From positions 1 through 64,000 of the forward strand of contig DVKT01000062.1 of assembly GCA_018715885.1 (NCBI GenBank): 64,000 bases of DNA. Direction: 5' to 3'. The translations under genes and the position numbers were made by a program. The notes beneath the pieces are model-generated. The model did no database searches, had not been told where the DNA came from, and worked only from the letters and a program-made list of their open reading frames with translations. This document shows, in pieces, positions 26,247-34,554 of this stretch. The DNA is from Caccoplasma intestinavium. GTDB lineage: Bacteria > Bacteroidota > Bacteroidia > Bacteroidales > UBA11471. The number at the start of each line of letters is the position of its first letter. Positions within the stretch are counted from its first letter, which is position 1.

Positions 26247-27320
26247 ATGAAAAAAATCGCTATTCTGTTAATTTTGATCATCTTCTATGCCTCGAATACA
26301 TGGGCTCAAAAAATCGAAGCGCAGGTCAAAGAGGAGGTCGAACTCATGTCGGTCCTTGCCCGGCTGGCCGGATATGAAGAGTATGGGTTCGATTATGCGA
26401 GAGGATATACGGCCGACATCGATTCCGTTTTGGGAAAATTCCGTTCGCATGAAGCCGTGGAAATGATGAAGCTGTTCAGTGAAAAATACGGGTTAGGGTA
26501 CGACCGTGTCATGTCGATCGCCTTGCAGATAGAGTGTCGGGGCGACAGCATCGTCAAGCTCGATACCGGGAAAAAGAGTATCGGCCCGATAAGCGAACAA
26601 GAGACACCGGCATTTCTGTCGGCACTTAACGATTTCTACCGTACCAGCCATTTCAACGATTTTTTCGATGCTCACAGCTATGTGTACGGACCGGCTCTCC
26701 GGCTGTTCAACGATTCGATAATGAAACATTTCGACCAAGAGTGGTACACCCGTTTCTACGGAACACCTCCCGCCGAACAGTTTCGTATCGTTATCGGTTT
26801 TGTTAATGGCCCGTCGTGTTACGGACCGAGTCGTCAATTAGTCGGTCAGTCCAAGGAGGTCTTTTCTATTATCGGTTATGCGGCCAATAGAAAAGGACAG
26901 CCGGTATTAATGGCCGATCTTGGAACGGTTGTACATGAATTCAACCACTCGTTTATTAAAATCGAAGGAGACACGAAAAATGCTTTGGCGAAATCGGGAA
27001 AAACCATAAAGTCGTATTCTGCCTTCTGCATGAAACAGCAAGCGTATGACTCTTGGCAAACTATACTGGAAGAGTCGCTGGTACGTGCTGCCGAGAAGTG
27101 CTATTTTATAGAACATGGGGACGGAAAGGTAGATAAGGGTATCCGGAATGAAATGAATCATGGCTTCTTTTGGATGCCGGAGTTGGTACAGACACTGCGT
27201 TATTATGAGTCGCACCGCAAGAAATATCCTACTTTCACGTCGTTCTATCCTGAAATCATACGCTTTTTCGATCGTTATGTGGCCGATGTGGAAAAGGAAA
27301 TTCAGAAAGCCTTGAAGTAG
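26247..27320 (+). CDS. DUF4932 putative secreted zinc metallopeptidase, paralogue 1
   Basis: 357 residues with signal peptide MKKIAILLILIIFYASNTWA. It carries an HExxH zinc signature in GTVVHEFNHSFIKIEGD (near residue 231) and a downstream acidic stretch QTILEESLVRAAEKCYFIEH that may give the third ligand. Other conserved blocks are RVMSIALQIECRGDSIVKLD and WYTRFYGTPPAEQFRIVIGF. The fold matches what I know of DUF4932 in Bacteroidota, a predicted gluzincin-like family of unknown substrate. Probably periplasmic. It lies 155 bases after the DUF6249 gene and converges on paralogue 2. Confidence 0.8.
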   Translation: MKKIAILLILIIFYASNTWAQKIEAQVKEEVELMSVLARLAGYEEYGFDYARGYTADIDSVLGKFRSHEAVEMMKLFSEKYGLGYDRVMSIALQIECRGDSIVKLDTGKKSIGPISEQETPAFLSALNDFYRTSHFNDFFDAHSYVYGPALRLFNDSIMKHFDQEWYTRFYGTPPAEQFRIVIGFVNGPSCYGPSRQLVGQSKEVFSIIGYAANRKGQPVLMADLGTVVHEFNHSFIKIEGDTKNALAKSGKTIKSYSAFCMKQQAYDSWQTILEESLVRAAEKCYFIEHGDGKVDKGIRNEMNHGFFWMPELVQTLRYYESHRKKYPTFTSFYPEIIRFFDRYVADVEKEIQKALK

Positions 27321-27742
27321 ATTTTTTATTTTTGAATACCGGTCGGCGTCGGAACCCGAAGTTTTCAATATTCAGATCTACTCCTGACGTGCTTGCCTAT
27401 TCTCGTTTCGTGGTATTCCTCGAAAGACTTTTATTCGAGAGATTTCGATTCATTGCCTCGGTAAGACCTATGTAGTACATATTTGGGCTGTATCGATGAT
27501 GCCGGTCGGATCTTATGAATGCTTTTTCCTGTATGAAAATTCACAAATGAGTGAAATGAAAAAAAAGCATAAATAACCGATACTATCGAATTATTGAGAA
27601 CAAGAAAGAGGAAAGTACCAATTTTGATTGGATATACTTTCCTCTTTCTTGTATTTCAAAACTATTTATGAATCGTACTCGTAAAAGAGGTTGCGGACAT
27701 CTCAAGTTCAATACTATTTGATATACTCTTTTGTACGGGAAA
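27321..27742. other. Intergenic region with a long hairpin between convergent paralogues
   Basis: An 18-bp perfect stem (27600-27617 with 27635-27652) encloses a second 5-bp stem (27618-27622 with 27627-27631). It probably ends both convergent DUF4932 transcripts, although no clear T-run follows either side. No gene was seen in the remainder. Confidence 0.7.
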
Positions 27743-28822
27743 CTACTTCATGGCTTTTTTCATCTCTTTCTCCATATTGGTCACATAACGATCGAAAAAG
27801 CGTATGATTTCAGGATAGAACGACGTGAAAGTAGGATATTTCTTGCGGTGCGACTCATAATAACGCAGTGTCTGTACCAACTCCGGCATCCAAAAAAAGT
27901 TACGGTCTACTTGTTCTATGATCGCATTGCGTATATCTTTTTCATCATAATCATGGTCTATAAGGTAACAAATCGTGGCGGCACGTACCAGCGATTCTTC
28001 CAGTATATTCCTCCACGTACTGTATGCTTGTCGCCGCATAGAAAAATAAGTGTATTCTTGTAGTGCTTTACCCGATTTTTCCAGAGCTTTTTCTGTATCA
28101 CCCTTGATTTTGGTAAATGAGTGGCAAAACTCATGAACGACGGTCTCAACGACTTTTTTATAAAAGATAGGTCGTTCATTATCATCGACAGCATAGTTCA
28201 TGATGGCAAAGACTTCTTTGGGCTGCCCTGTCAGTTTGCGGCTGGGACCGTAATTGCATGGACCGTTGGTAAAGCCGATAATGATACGGAATTGCTCGGC
28301 GGGAGGTGTCCCGTAGAAACGGGTGTACCATTCCTGATCGAAGTGAGCCATGACCGAGTCGTTGAATACTTGCAATCCGAGTTCATATATATCGGTATGG
28401 GTATTGAAAAAGTCATTGAAGCGACTGGTGCGGTAAAAGTCGTTGAGTGCCGACAGAAACTTGTGCGTTTCTTTTTGTCCTATCGGGCTGATACGCTTTT
28501 TCCCGGTATCGAGCTTGACGATGCTGTCACCCCGACACTCTATCTGCAAGGCGATCGACATTACACGGTCGTATCCCAACCCGTACTTTTTCTTGAACTG
28601 TTTCATCATTTTCACGGCTTCGTGCGAACGGTATTTTCTCAAAATGGAGTCGATGTCGGCTGTGTAACGACCTCCTCGATCATCGTTATATTCGCCATAT
28701 CCAGCCAGCCGGGCGAGAATCGACATGAGTTCGACCTCCTTTTTGACCTGAGGATCGATTTTTTGAGCCCATGTATTGGAATAGAAGATGATCAAAACTA
28801 ACAGAATTGTGATTTTTCTCAT
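27743..28822 (-). CDS. DUF4932 putative secreted zinc metallopeptidase, paralogue 2
   Basis: 359 residues, signal peptide MRKITILLVLIIFYSNTWA. HExxH occurs in TVVHEFCHSFTKIKGD. It is close to paralogue 1 along its whole length, and 111 bases near the 3' ends (27171-27281 and 27782-27892) are identical in inverted orientation. It follows paralogue 3 by 61 bases on the same strand and is likely the last gene of the padR-pspC-DUF4932-DUF4932 unit. Confidence 0.8.
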   Translation of the reverse strand: MRKITILLVLIIFYSNTWAQKIDPQVKKEVELMSILARLAGYGEYNDDRGGRYTADIDSILRKYRSHEAVKMMKQFKKKYGLGYDRVMSIALQIECRGDSIVKLDTGKKRISPIGQKETHKFLSALNDFYRTSRFNDFFNTHTDIYELGLQVFNDSVMAHFDQEWYTRFYGTPPAEQFRIIIGFTNGPCNYGPSRKLTGQPKEVFAIMNYAVDDNERPIFYKKVVETVVHEFCHSFTKIKGDTEKALEKSGKALQEYTYFSMRRQAYSTWRNILEESLVRAATICYLIDHDYDEKDIRNAIIEQVDRNFFWMPELVQTLRYYESHRKKYPTFTSFYPEIIRFFDRYVTNMEKEMKKAMK

Positions 28823-28883
28823 GGTTTATAGTAGATAATAATAGTGATGCAAATCGATAGAAAAGGTGTTTGTCAAGACATGT

Positions 28884-29963
28884 TTATCTTAAAACTTTCA
28901 ATATCGTTTTCCCTAAATTGGCTGTATAATCTTTGAAAAACTCTATTATCTCGGGGTAGAACGAAGCAAAAGTAGGAAATTCTTTTCTGTTTTCGGTATA
29001 GTAATATATTCTTTTTATCAACTCAGGAGTCCAGGAAAAACCGCGTTCTATTCCTTCATCGACGGCTTTCCGTATGCTCTTCTTGCTCGATCCGTTGTCG
29101 ATAAGGTAGTAAATTGCAGAGGCGTAAGCCAATGATTCTTCCATGATACTTTTGTCTGTTACGGCGGCAATAGGTTTTTCTCTCGTATATCGATGTACGT
29201 TTTCACATGCTTTTTCCAGCGTTGTTTTTACATCGTTATTTTCTATGTCGATAAACGAGAGGCATAGCTCTTCGGTGATGGTTCCGACGGCACTTTTGTC
29301 GTAGAGCGGTCGTCCGTTGTTATCGACGGCGTAATACATGATCGAGAAAATTTCTTCGGGTCCGCCTTGTCGGGTACGGGTTGCTCTGTAATAATTGCCT
29401 CCTGAGGCAAACCCGATGACGATATGCAGGTCTTTATTCGGCTGTGTACCGTAGAAACGGGAATACCAGGAGGGGTCGATATGGCTTACGACAGAATTGT
29501 AAAAAGAAAGAATACCGTTGGCATACACGTCGGAGTGCTGGTCGAAAAATTTCCGAAAGTCGCTTTGTCGGTAAAAATCGTTCAAGGCATCGAGAAATGC
29601 GGAGGTTTCTTTATCATTTAAAGGTATCGAATGATTATTTTCGGTATCGAGTTTGACGATATGATCGCCAAGACATTCGAATTGTAGTGCCAAAGTCATG
29701 ACATCATCGGCCTCGATTTTGTGCGTATTGCGGAAGTTTTTCATCATTTCAACGGCTTTGTGCAAGCGATATTTTTTCAGATAAGAGTCGATATCGTTCG
29801 TATAGCTGCCGCCTGTGTCGGGTCGGAACTCTTCGTATCCGGCCAATCGGGCGAGTGCCGACATGAGTTCTATTTCTTCTTTTACTTGCGGCACGATTTC
29901 TTTGGCTTGTAAAAATCCTGTCGAGAGAAATATCGTAAGGCATATAATGAAAACAGGTTTCAT
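28884..29963 (-). CDS. DUF4932 family protein with a lost zinc site, paralogue 3
   Basis: 359 residues, signal peptide MKPVFIICLTIFLSTGFLQA. It aligns over its full length with the other two (RDxALQFECLGDHIVKLD block, WYSRFYGTQPNKDLHIVIGF). At the zinc site it reads GTITEELCLSFIDIEND where the paralogues read HEF(N/C)H: both metal-binding His are replaced (by Glu and Leu), while the catalytic Glu position is kept. It is therefore a probable pseudo-protease. It lies 27 bases after the PspC gene and should share its transcript. Confidence 0.82.
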   Translation of the reverse strand: MKPVFIICLTIFLSTGFLQAKEIVPQVKEEIELMSALARLAGYEEFRPDTGGSYTNDIDSYLKKYRLHKAVEMMKNFRNTHKIEADDVMTLALQFECLGDHIVKLDTENNHSIPLNDKETSAFLDALNDFYRQSDFRKFFDQHSDVYANGILSFYNSVVSHIDPSWYSRFYGTQPNKDLHIVIGFASGGNYYRATRTRQGGPEEIFSIMYYAVDNNGRPLYDKSAVGTITEELCLSFIDIENNDVKTTLEKACENVHRYTREKPIAAVTDKSIMEESLAYASAIYYLIDNGSSKKSIRKAVDEGIERGFSWTPELIKRIYYYTENRKEFPTFASFYPEIIEFFKDYTANLGKTILKVLR

Positions 29964-29990
29964 CTTGGACGTTTTTAGTGTGTGGTGTTT

Positions 29991-31022
29991 TTAATGAATT
30001 TGAAGTATGACTTTTACAGCCAGTGTGGTAAGGGCAAGCAACCATACGATGAGAGCCGAAATTTCGATGTTGCGTATTATCGAACGGCTTTGTGGCCACC
30101 AGCGATTGATGAGCAGGACGATGATAAGTACCAGCGGAACGACCCATAAGGCGTTGAGCAACAGTATCGAGAACCAATCATTAAAGAGAGCGATGGGTAG
30201 AGTAGTATCTCCGAAGTGGAACCTGACGCTGTCGGTTACAATGGAAGACGGTATGGCTATGAGACTGCCGCCGACAATGACCAGAATAAACAAGGCCAAA
30301 GCGATAATCGGCAACACGAGTATGCCTCCGCAACCGATCGCGGCAGCTTGCAGACACCCGTTTCCCGTGTTGCGGACTACGATGTTGCCGTTTTCGATAT
30401 TGGTGGAGACAAATTGTCTTATGTTCTCGGCTGTCGGGCGTATACCCCGCATTTCCAATCGTTGGGCTGCTGTTCGGGCCATAGGTATTATCAGCCACAT
30501 GACAAGGTATACAATGATGCCATAGCCTGTGAAAAGGAAAAAGATAAGAAATATGATACGCATCCACATCGGGCTGATGTCGAGATAAGTGCCCAGCCCA
30601 GAAGCTACGCCACCGATGATTTTGTCGTCAGGATTCCGGAAAAGTTTCTTTTTGATGAAATCTTCTTCGGGGTAAAGAGGGGCAGATGCGCCGTTATTGT
30701 TTACGTTATCCCGGGAGTTGTTTGTCGCTGCCTCTTTCGTGTCCGATTCTTTGTCGTCGATAGAGCCGAAGTCTTCGACTTTTCCCAATACGGCAATGGC
30801 TTCATCTACCTCCTGCATGGAAACCACCTGCATACCGTACCGTTTGTGTTCATTGAATATTTCCCATAAACGCATTTCTATATCGTTCATTACTTCGTTG
30901 GTCGAGGCACTTTCCCCGAAATGTTTACGGAGGCTGTCGAGATAGTTTTTCAGAACCTCGGCCGCGTCTTCATCGATGTAACAGGCGTTTCCGCCCAGAT
31001 TGAAAATAGATGTCTTTTTCAT
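29991..31022 (-). CDS. PspC domain envelope-stress membrane protein
   Basis: 343 residues. A cytoplasmic N-terminal part of about 120 residues (NLGGNACYIDEDAAEVLKNY, MRLWEIFNEHKRYGM) is followed by a PspC domain (FRNPDDKIIGGVASGLGTYL, MWMRIIFLIFFLFTGYGIIV, near residues 128-180) and three further membrane segments towards the C-terminus. PspC proteins sense or relay membrane stress. The gene lies 33 bases after a PadR repressor gene, a combination recurrent in Bacteroidota, and should be controlled by it. Confidence 0.9.
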   Translation of the reverse strand: MKKTSIFNLGGNACYIDEDAAEVLKNYLDSLRKHFGESASTNEVMNDIEMRLWEIFNEHKRYGMQVVSMQEVDEAIAVLGKVEDFGSIDDKESDTKEAATNNSRDNVNNNGASAPLYPEEDFIKKKLFRNPDDKIIGGVASGLGTYLDISPMWMRIIFLIFFLFTGYGIIVYLVMWLIIPMARTAAQRLEMRGIRPTAENIRQFVSTNIENGNIVVRNTGNGCLQAAAIGCGGILVLPIIALALFILVIVGGSLIAIPSSIVTDSVRFHFGDTTLPIALFNDWFSILLLNALWVVPLVLIIVLLINRWWPQSRSIIRNIEISALIVWLLALTTLAVKVILQIH

Positions 31023-31055
31023 TGTATATATGTATTTTATTTGTTGCTACTGTTA

Positions 31056-31382
31056 TTATAACTCTTTGAGGTGGTTAACGGTTTTATTCAGGCCGTTCCA
31101 TGTATCTTCCAATTCTGAGAGAAAGGCTTCTCCTACGGGCGTGATGACATAGTATTTGCGGGGAGGGCCTTGTGTGGATTCTTCCCATTCATAGGCAAGC
31201 AGACCATCGTTTTTCAAGCGGGTGAGCAAGGGATATAAGGTTCCCTCGACAACGATGAGATGCGCTTTTTTCAATTCGGAGATAATGTCCGATGTATAGG
31301 CTCGTTTCCTGCTGAGTAACAGTAATGTGCAGTATTCGAGCACACCTTTGCGCATTTGTGATTTGAGATTTTCGGTATTCAT
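31056..31382 (-). CDS. PadR family transcriptional repressor
   Basis: 108 residues with the winged helix of PadR: MRKGVLEYCTLLLLSRKRAYTSDIISELKKAHLIVVEGTLYPLLTRLKNDGLLAYEW, then the wing STQGPPRKYYVITPVGEAFL and a short C-terminal helix for dimerisation. The ATG at 31382 opens the conserved start MNTENLKSQMRKG; an in-frame upstream start at 31412 would overlap the promoter. A perfect 12-bp inverted repeat upstream is the likely operator, so the padR-pspC unit is probably autoregulated. Confidence 0.93.
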   Translation of the reverse strand: MNTENLKSQMRKGVLEYCTLLLLSRKRAYTSDIISELKKAHLIVVEGTLYPLLTRLKNDGLLAYEWEESTQGPPRKYYVITPVGEAFLSELEDTWNGLNKTVNHLKEL

Positions 31383-31409
31383 ACGCTTTTCTTTTGCCTT
31401 TTGTTTATC

Positions 31410-31417
31410 CAAAGATA
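31410..31417 (-). promoter_or_regulatory. -7 element of the padR operon
   Basis: The minus strand reads TATCTTTG, an exact match to TAnnTTTG, 28 bases before the padR ATG. Confidence 0.65.
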
Positions 31418-31426
31418 TATAATTAC

Positions 31427-31455
31427 AATAGTACTATGTATTGCATAGTACTATT
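31427..31455. promoter_or_regulatory. Palindromic operator of the padR-pspC operon
   Basis: Perfect 12-bp arms AATAGTACTATG (31427-31438) and its complement (31444-31455) separated by TATTG. It sits where the -33 box of the padR promoter would lie, so a bound dimer would block RNA polymerase. Assigned to PadR by position. Confidence 0.75.
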
Positions 31456-31527
31456 ATTTATAAATTATTAACATGTAAACATTGGAGATGGTGTGTTGTA
31501 ATTGCTCTTAAATTATTGTGGATATGT

Positions 31528-32003
31528 ATGTCATTTCGAGCGTATGCGAGGAATCTCTGCTTCTTTCATCGGATGAAATTTTTCGGTGCTCTTGCACCTC
31601 AGAATGACACGCTTGTTCAGAAACAGATGGGGCGAGAAGAAAGAAAATGAAGTTAACTTAGATCTGTCGACCGAGTGTGAGGAATCTTATCGTTTGGTCG
31701 GAGATTCTTCAAGGCGAAGCCATTCAGCATGACATGCGCATGGAATGAGATTTTTCCTCCTTGCAGTCGTCAGAATGACATACGTGTTATTCCGAATGGA
31801 TATGAGGAATCTCTACATATGTCATCTCGAACGAAAGTGAGAGATCTCATCGTTGGGGATTTTTCGGGGCTACGTACTTAACAGGGTTGTGATTCTTGAT
31901 AGATGATTCTTCACTTCGCTTATACTCCGTTCAGCATGACATGCAATTCAAGGGCGGTAGCCTCTTGTCATTTCGGGTGAGGCCGATAGTCGATGAGGAA
32001 TCT
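31528..32003. repeat. Dispersed palindromic repeat cluster (about nine units)
   Basis: Copies in alternating orientation. Inverted ones (TGTCATTTCGAG...GAGGAATCTC type) are at 31529-31557, 31669-31687, 31787-31813, 31819-31848 and 31967-32003. Forward ones (GATTCTTC...TTCAGCATGACA type) are at about 31578-31610, 31700-31733, 31746-31781 and 31904-31940. Successive pairs form stem-loops. It belongs to the same family as the cluster at 24084-24276. No gene is present; a short open frame inside is a by-product. Confidence 0.85.
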
Positions 32004-32098
32004 ATTCCTTCTTATTGGTAATTGAATTGTTGCCTGCATGAGAGGGTTGTGGACAGAACTTTCAAGATGGCAGGTATTGGTGAAGAAAAGTGGTTATC

Positions 32099-32141
32099 AA
32101 AGAAAAGAGTTGTGCCCATTCTCGGTACAACTCTTTTCTTT
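32099..32141 (-). terminator. Terminator of pdxA
   Basis: A 15-bp perfect stem (32099-32113 with 32127-32141) whose minus-strand 3' arm is T-rich, 16 bases after the pdxA stop. Confidence 0.85.
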
Positions 32142-32156
32142 ATAGGAGGGTGATAC

Positions 32157-33254
32157 TTAGTCTTCTTTCTCGGGAGCGTTGAGATCGAGGACCTCTCTGT
32201 CTCCGCTTTTGTCGAAGTATTGTTTGCGGAGAGGATTGGCGTGGTCGGCAGCATGTTGTACACGATTGTTCGTAACATCGATCGCCAGATAGAGAGCATG
32301 TCGGAAAGATTCTTCCGAGGCTTTGTTCTGTCCTGTAATATCGTATGCTGTACCGTGAGCCGGGGAGGTGCGCACGATAGGCAGTCCGGCAGTGAAGTTT
32401 ACCCCGTCTTCCATTGCCAATGTTTTGAATGGTGCCAACCCTTGATCGTGGTACATGGCCAATACTCCGTCGAATTGGGCGAAGTGTCCCGAGCCGAAAA
32501 ATCCGTCGGCGGCGTATGGACCGAAACATAATATCCCTTGATTTTCGGCCTCTTTGAGTGTGGGTATGATGATATCCTTTTCTTCTGTACCCAGTAGACC
32601 GTCTTCTCCGGCATGGGGGTTGAGAGACAGGACGGCAATACGGGGTTTCTCGATACGGAAATCTTCATGCAGACTTCGGTTGAAGATTGTCAGTTTTTCG
32701 AGAATATTTTCTCGTGTGATCATCGACGGGACTTTCGATAGGGGAAGGTGAGTGGTAACCAGTGCCACGCGTATGAGGTCATTGAGGAGAATCATGAGCG
32801 ACTTCTGGCCGTTTCCGGTTTTCTTTTCAAAGTATTCGGTATGTCCCGGGAAGTCGAATTTGTCCGACTGTATGGTGTGTTTGTTGATCGGTGCTGTAAC
32901 GATAGCGTCGATAAGCCCGGCCTGCAAGTCGGCTGTCGCGGCTTCGAGGGCGAGAAAGGCGGCTTCTCCGGCTTGTGCCGAAGGTTTGGACAATTCGACT
33001 TTCAGCTCGTCGTCGAAGCAGTTTATCATGTTGATTTTTCCAGCGGCACATTGTTCGGCCGAAGTAATGATATTGAAGTTGAAAGGCGGCAAATCGAGTG
33101 CTTTACGATGGTAGGCGGCCACTTTGGAAGAGCCGTACACGACCGGTGTACAGAGTTCTACGATACGGGGATCGGAAAGCGTTTTCAGTATCACTTCATA
33201 TCCTACGCCGTTGATGTCGCCGTGGGTAATACCTATTTTCAGTTTATGTTCCAT
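32157..33254 (-). CDS. pdxA: 4-hydroxythreonine-4-phosphate dehydrogenase
   Basis: 365-residue NAD- and metal-dependent enzyme of the DXP-independent-end branch of pyridoxal phosphate synthesis; it oxidises 4-phosphohydroxy-L-threonine. Motifs: IGITHGDINGVGYEVI at the N-terminus, VTAPINKH, the metal ligands in FPGHTEYF (near residue 140), SLNPHAGEDGLLG and AMYHDQGLAPFKTLA (near 270), and VRTSPAHGTAYDITG. Length is slightly above the usual 330 owing to a short tail. It is the last gene of a long minus-strand run and lies 121 bases after rlmN. Confidence 0.95.
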   Translation of the reverse strand: MEHKLKIGITHGDINGVGYEVILKTLSDPRIVELCTPVVYGSSKVAAYHRKALDLPPFNFNIITSAEQCAAGKINMINCFDDELKVELSKPSAQAGEAAFLALEAATADLQAGLIDAIVTAPINKHTIQSDKFDFPGHTEYFEKKTGNGQKSLMILLNDLIRVALVTTHLPLSKVPSMITRENILEKLTIFNRSLHEDFRIEKPRIAVLSLNPHAGEDGLLGTEEKDIIIPTLKEAENQGILCFGPYAADGFFGSGHFAQFDGVLAMYHDQGLAPFKTLAMEDGVNFTAGLPIVRTSPAHGTAYDITGQNKASEESFRHALYLAIDVTNNRVQHAADHANPLRKQYFDKSGDREVLDLNAPEKED

Positions 33255-33375
33255 GTCGAATTTTTTTATTCGGAAAAGTGTTTTCCCGATTATGCTAAGG
33301 TAGTTATTCTTCGTGAATAAAACAAATTTTCATTTTCTGGGGTGTACTGTGGGCTTACTTTCTTGCAAGCACGTT

Positions 33376-34404
33376 TTATCGGTTTTGTTCTTTTCGGGCG
33401 GTCGACAGCATACCGCATGCTGCTTTGATGTCTTCTCCCCGGGAGGCACGTATGGTGCAGATGATACCCTTGCGGGAAAGGGCATCGCGGAATGCGATCA
33501 TTTTTTCTTCGGACGGGCTGTGCAGATTTACTTGCGGTATGGTATGGAACCGTATGAGGTTGATACGGCAATCGAGGCCATGCAGCAGATGAGCCAGTTC
33601 GTTGATGTGAGCAGGGGTATCGTTGATACCTTCGAAAACGATGTATTCGAAAGAGAGACGGCGCTGGTGGCTGAAATCGTACTGTCGTAACAGTTCGATC
33701 GTTTGGGATATGGGAAATGCTTTTTGTATTGGCATCAATTCTTGGCGACCTTCGGCAAACGGGTGATGCAGACTGATGGCCAAGTGGCACTGACTTTCGT
33801 CGAGAAATCGGCGTAAGCTGGGAGTAATACCTATGGTCGATAGGGTAATGCGTCGAGGACTCCATGCAAAGCCGTTTTCCGAGGTAAGTATATCGAGTGC
33901 TTTCAGTACTTCATCGGTATTGTCGAGCGGCTCTCCCATACCCATGAATACGATATTTGTCAATTTCTCGAATTCGGGTATGGAAACAATTTGATTGATG
34001 ATTTCTGTTGCGGTGAGGTTTTTTTTAAAGCCTTGTTTTCCAGTCATGCAGAAGTAGCAATTCATTTTACAGCCTACTTGCGACGATACACACAATGTCG
34101 CACGCTCTCGGTCGGGAATATAGACGGTTTCGATGAAATTCTCGCCGGCGGCAAAAAGATATTTGACTGTTCCGTCTTCCGACCGATTTGCCTCGATCGG
34201 TTCGGTATAACCTATTTCAAAATCAGCGGAGAGTTTTTCCCGGTTGATTTTCGACAGGTTTGTCATTTGGTTGATGTTTTTCACACGGTTGCGATAAAGC
34301 CATGCGGCGATTTGAGAAGCAGTAAAGCGGGGCATACCGTATTGTGCGACCAATTCTTTTAGTTCTTCTCCGGTTTTCCCGGCCAGATATTGTTTGTCTA
34401 CCAT
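33376..34404 (-). CDS. rlmN: 23S rRNA (adenine-2503-C2)-methyltransferase, dual-specificity RlmN
   Basis: 342-residue radical SAM methyltransferase modifying A2503 of 23S rRNA and A37 of some tRNAs. The 4Fe-4S cysteines are in CKMNCYFCMTGKQGF (CxxxCxxC, near residue 110), after the conserved CVSSQVG. NIVFMGMGEPLDN, ITLSTIGI, HLAISLHHPF and the catalytic C-terminal cysteine in AACGML follow. The start is the single ATG at 34404 with a -7 box upstream. Cytoplasmic. Confidence 0.96.
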   Translation of the reverse strand: MVDKQYLAGKTGEELKELVAQYGMPRFTASQIAAWLYRNRVKNINQMTNLSKINREKLSADFEIGYTEPIEANRSEDGTVKYLFAAGENFIETVYIPDRERATLCVSSQVGCKMNCYFCMTGKQGFKKNLTATEIINQIVSIPEFEKLTNIVFMGMGEPLDNTDEVLKALDILTSENGFAWSPRRITLSTIGITPSLRRFLDESQCHLAISLHHPFAEGRQELMPIQKAFPISQTIELLRQYDFSHQRRLSFEYIVFEGINDTPAHINELAHLLHGLDCRINLIRFHTIPQVNLHSPSEEKMIAFRDALSRKGIICTIRASRGEDIKAACGMLSTARKEQNR

Positions 34405-34427
34405 TTCTAAAAGTGAAGTTTACAACA

Positions 34428-34435
34428 CAAAGGTA
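34428..34435 (-). promoter_or_regulatory. -7 element of rlmN
   Basis: The minus strand reads TACCTTTG, an exact match to TAnnTTTG, 24 bases before the rlmN start. A TTTC lies 21 bases upstream. Confidence 0.6.
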
Positions 34436-34475
34436 GGGATTTGTTTCGGATTTTGAGAAAGGAATACTCTTTTTC

Positions 34476-34532
34476 CCGCCGGATATAAATAAAGCACCGC
34501 CGGACTTTATTTATATCCGGCGGTGCTTTATT
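34476..34532 (-). terminator. Terminator region with two mutually exclusive perfect hairpins
   Basis: Stem A pairs 34488-34504 with 34516-34532 (17 bp). Stem B pairs 34476-34494 with 34505-34523 (19 bp). They share bases and cannot form together. The region follows the ppiD-like stop by 22 bases on the minus strand and precedes the rlmN promoter. Confidence 0.82.
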
Positions 34533-34554
34533 TTAGTAGAGAACATTGTCTCTA

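Noticed and set aside
27731..28063. Plus-strand frame opposite DUF4932 paralogue 2
   Set aside because: It is the complement of a real gene; the twin frame 26907-27368 opposite paralogue 1 exists only because the paralogues share DNA.
31441..31650. 69-codon plus-strand frame next to padR
   Set aside because: It runs through the dispersed repeat units and has no protein-like character.
31528..32003. Regularly spaced repeats considered as a CRISPR array
   Set aside because: Units alternate in orientation, spacing is irregular, units are diverged, and no cas genes occur. They are REP-like palindromes.
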